Of a stretch of DNA of 7,576 bases, positions 5,322 to 7,576 are shown one piece after another (positions within the stretch are counted from its first letter, which is position 1; each line of letters begins with the position of its first letter). The DNA comes from Gammaproteobacteria bacterium. Its GTDB lineage: Bacteria; Pseudomonadota; Gammaproteobacteria; SZUA-229. A model generated the notes under the pieces. That model saw only the letters and a program-made list of their open reading frames with translations, was not told the DNA's origin and searched no databases. The stretch spans positions 1-7,576 of the forward strand of contig DAOWLL010000066.1 of NCBI GenBank assembly GCA_030641945.1. Direction: 5' to 3'. Made by a program: the position numbers and the translations under genes.

Positions 5322-7576
5322 GCCCAACCATTGATACAACCATGCGCAACCTTAACGACTGCGGCTGTTGTGAAGGGATAAGAGTTCAGACTCCTGTCGA
5401 GATCACCAACCGACCAGGTTTATCGGCGATTGCATACCGCGTCGGTACCCACGCACAGTTCAAACAGAGCATGCTGGCACATCTATCATCTTCTCGCTTG
5501 ACAACGCGGGCTAACGATGACTTCACAATCGCCCTGCTGGATGCCTGGGCTACGGTTGCTGATGTGCTGACCTTCTATCAGGAACGAATTGCCAATGAAT
5601 CCTACCTGCGCACTGCCACTGAGCGGGTCTCAATCCTGTATCTAGCCCGGCTGATCGGCTATGAGCTGCGGCCAGGGGTGGCGGCAAGCACCTATCTGGC
5701 TTTCACACTTGAAAATGCACCCCGGGCACCTCACAAAGCTTTAATTGATATTGGTACAAAAGTGCAGAGCATCCCGGGTCAGGGAGAGAAACCGCAGTTA
5801 TTTGAGACAATTGAAAAGATTGAGGCGCGGTCTGAATGGAACGTGATCAAACCGCGCCTGACTCAGAGGCATCCAGTCAGAAGAAATATGAATATGTTTT
5901 TCTTTGATGGTGTAACGACCGGACTCAAGGCTGGAGATGGCTTGCTCATCATACTGGACGACAGAAGCAATCCTGTCTATCGTCAAGTCAGGGAAGTAAC
6001 GATACAGTCTGAGCAGCAGCGCACTCTGGTTAAACTCCAACCATTACCATCGACTAATGCATTTTCTGGAGGTACCGGGGCATCTGTTGCTGAGAGGGTA
6101 CTCAACCCCAGTCCGATTACAAGCAATTATTTGAATAAAAAAATTAGCTCAGAGAATCTAACCGCTGAGGCGTATAATGGGAATTTCTCATTACAAGATA
6201 TCTTCGATAATATAGTGGCAACACAACCACCACCCTCTACTGTATTTGCCTTCCGAACGAAGGCTTCCATCTTCGGACACAATGCTCCTTTATTGAAGTC
6301 GCTGTCTTATAATCTGCGCATTGGGGAGTATGTTCCTAAACCAAAACCGGAAAATGGTGTCAAATGGGAATTTACCCCTGGCATATACAGTAATCGTGAT
6401 GATGAATCTTGGGCAGATACTACACTAGATAACTATCATAAGCAATCAGGTGAACCTCTGGATATATTATATCTTGATAACACTTATCCAAGTATTGCAA
6501 TGGGTAGTTTGGTAGTATTGAGGGATGGAACCAAATGGAGACTCTATCAGATTACGGCTATAACCGAACTGACAAAATCCAACTTTACACTGACCTCAAA
6601 GGTCACTCGCATAACGCTTGATAAAACCGATGACTTTAATTTGTTCGGTATTCGAACAACAACCGTACTTGCTCAGAGTGAAGCGCTTCCGCTAGCTAGA
6701 ATGCCAATTGTGGAGCCTGTTTCAGGCAGGCAAATTGAATTAGATGGCCTAATGGATGACGGCTTATCCGCTGGACAAACAATCATCATCTGTGGTGAAC
6801 TGGAGCAAAATCGGGGTGTGCGTGGATCCGAGGTAGCTACAATTTCTCAAGTAGACCAAGTTTTGGAAAGTGATAGCTTCACGCGTATTACCTTGACCAC
6901 CAGGTTAAACAATTCTTACGTGCGAGATACAGTCAGAATCAATGCTAACATCGCCCGCGCTACCCTTGGTGAAACAGTGCATGAAGTTCTCGGTGGCGGC
7001 GATGCAAGCCAGCCCTACCAGCGCTTTACACTGCGCCAGTCGCCGCTTACCTATATCAGTGCATCGACACCGAGCGGAGTCGAATCAACGTTACAGGTGC
7101 GTATCAACGATCTGTTGTGGCATGAGGTACCTACTCTTTACGGCTGCAGTCTTAACGACCGCGTCTTTGTTACTCGCACTGGTAATGATGGCAAAACCAC
7201 TGTCCAGTTTGGCGATGGGCAAACTGGAATGCGCCTGCCTACTGGACAGGAGAATGTGCGGGCAACCTATCGCAAAGGTATCGGACTTGCAGGAAACTTA
7301 GATGCGGGGCAACTCAGCCTGCTTATGAGTCGGCCGCTTGGTGTCAAGAGCGTGACAAATCCACTGGCAGCTAATGGAGCGGCTGATCGTGAATCCCTTA
7401 ATGATGCCCGCCATAACGCACCACTTGCCGTACTTACAATGGATCGTATCGTTTCGGTGAAGGATTTCGAAGATTTTGCCCGTGCATTCGCTGGTATTGC
7501 CAAGGCTCTGGCTACATGGACATGGGACGGCCAAACACGCAGTGTGTTTGTGACTGTAGCAGGTCCGAATGGCGCC
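5318..7576 (+). CDS. Large baseplate J-like wedge protein 2, putative baseplate assembly protein (Afp12-like), 3' partial
   Basis: I read this frame through to the window end: 753 codons with no stop, so the gene continues outside. The start at 5318 lies just after GGAGGG (5309-5314) and overlaps the preceding TGA as ATGA. The N-terminus has a Cys cluster, CGCC (15-18). A conserved region follows (about 32-125), with RPGLSAIAYRVGTHAQFKQS, IALLDAWATVADVLTFYQER and LARLIGYELRPGVAAS, matching the TIGR02243-type putative baseplate assembly proteins. The middle contains FGHNAP (319-324) and three similar beta modules (193-244, 383-435, 472-531). FGDG (631-634), a Gly-rich stretch and MDRIVSVKDFEDFA (708-721) begin the J-type C-terminal core, with VFVT at 743-746. 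By comparison with wedge protein 1, which has about 160 residues after that point, roughly 900 residues are expected in total. It forms the second half of the wedge dimer. The middle is AT-richer than its flanks. Confidence 0.92.
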   Translation, partial: MSPTIDTTMRNLNDCGCCEGIRVQTPVEITNRPGLSAIAYRVGTHAQFKQSMLAHLSSSRLTTRANDDFTIALLDAWATVADVLTFYQERIANESYLRTATERVSILYLARLIGYELRPGVAASTYLAFTLENAPRAPHKALIDIGTKVQSIPGQGEKPQLFETIEKIEARSEWNVIKPRLTQRHPVRRNMNMFFFDGVTTGLKAGDGLLIILDDRSNPVYRQVREVTIQSEQQRTLVKLQPLPSTNAFSGGTGASVAERVLNPSPITSNYLNKKISSENLTAEAYNGNFSLQDIFDNIVATQPPPSTVFAFRTKASIFGHNAPLLKSLSYNLRIGEYVPKPKPENGVKWEFTPGIYSNRDDESWADTTLDNYHKQSGEPLDILYLDNTYPSIAMGSLVVLRDGTKWRLYQITAITELTKSNFTLTSKVTRITLDKTDDFNLFGIRTTTVLAQSEALPLARMPIVEPVSGRQIELDGLMDDGLSAGQTIIICGELEQNRGVRGSEVATISQVDQVLESDSFTRITLTTRLNNSYVRDTVRINANIARATLGETVHEVLGGGDASQPYQRFTLRQSPLTYISASTPSGVESTLQVRINDLLWHEVPTLYGCSLNDRVFVTRTGNDGKTTVQFGDGQTGMRLPTGQENVRATYRKGIGLAGNLDAGQLSLLMSRPLGVKSVTNPLAANGAADRESLNDARHNAPLAVLTMDRIVSVKDFEDFARAFAGIAKALATWTWDGQTRSVFVTVAGPNGA

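Noticed and set aside
6942..7301. Plus-strand open frame of 119 codons, plus antisense frames at 7267-7534
   Set aside because: All overlap the fully open, motif-bearing frame of wedge protein 2. The Cys/Arg/Ser-rich translations look like out-of-frame reading.
1..7576. Type VI secretion system
   Set aside because: The PAAR-like and OB-fold genes are shared with T6SS, but no TssF/G/K or membrane-complex gene is present, and the LysM plus J-type set is characteristic of eCIS and contractile phage tails.
1..7576. Internal promoters, terminators, riboswitches or CRISPR repeats
   Set aside because: No intergenic space exists, and I saw no GC hairpin followed by a T run and no spaced direct repeats; short hexamer matches inside genes are not evidence.

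Overview
The window holds the baseplate section of a contractile, phage-tail-like particle, most likely an extracellular contractile injection system (eCIS; the Afp/PVC/MAC type of apparatus). All readable genes are on the + strand and no intergenic space remains: every stop codon overlaps the next start. The first and last genes are cut by the window edges.

Layout from 5' to 3': (1) the last 42 codons of an unidentified, methionine-rich protein; (2) a small LysM baseplate protein (Afp7-like); (3) a gp27 / late-control-D-like hub; (4) a separate OB-fold spike protein (gp5/gpV-like) with a very short C-terminal needle; (5) a PAAR-like spike tip; (6) a gp25-like wedge and sheath-initiator protein; (7) a large baseplate-J-like wedge protein of 847 residues (Afp11-like); (8) a second large wedge protein (Afp12-like, 'putative baseplate assembly protein' type), open for 753 codons to the end of the window with no stop.

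Together these encode the central hub and spike (hub, OB spike, PAAR tip, LysM protein bridging hub and tube) and the surrounding wedges (gp25 plus two J-type proteins). Sheath, inner tube, tape measure, terminator, tail fibres, AAA+ ATPase and any toxin cargo are not in the window and would be expected on either side. No tRNA, rRNA, CRISPR array, transposon or transcription signal was found.

The organism cannot be named from this sequence. Hand-counted 60-base lines range from about 30% to 55% G+C, and Shine-Dalgarno-like purine tracts precede the starts. Split hub/spike genes and the two-J-protein arrangement fit the non-Afp eCIS lineages spread over environmental bacteria and some archaea; this is inference from family knowledge. 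I see no new enzymatic system. The less ordinary details are the split hub and spike, a triplicated beta module in the second J protein lying in AT-richer DNA, and conserved-looking cysteine clusters in both wedge proteins.
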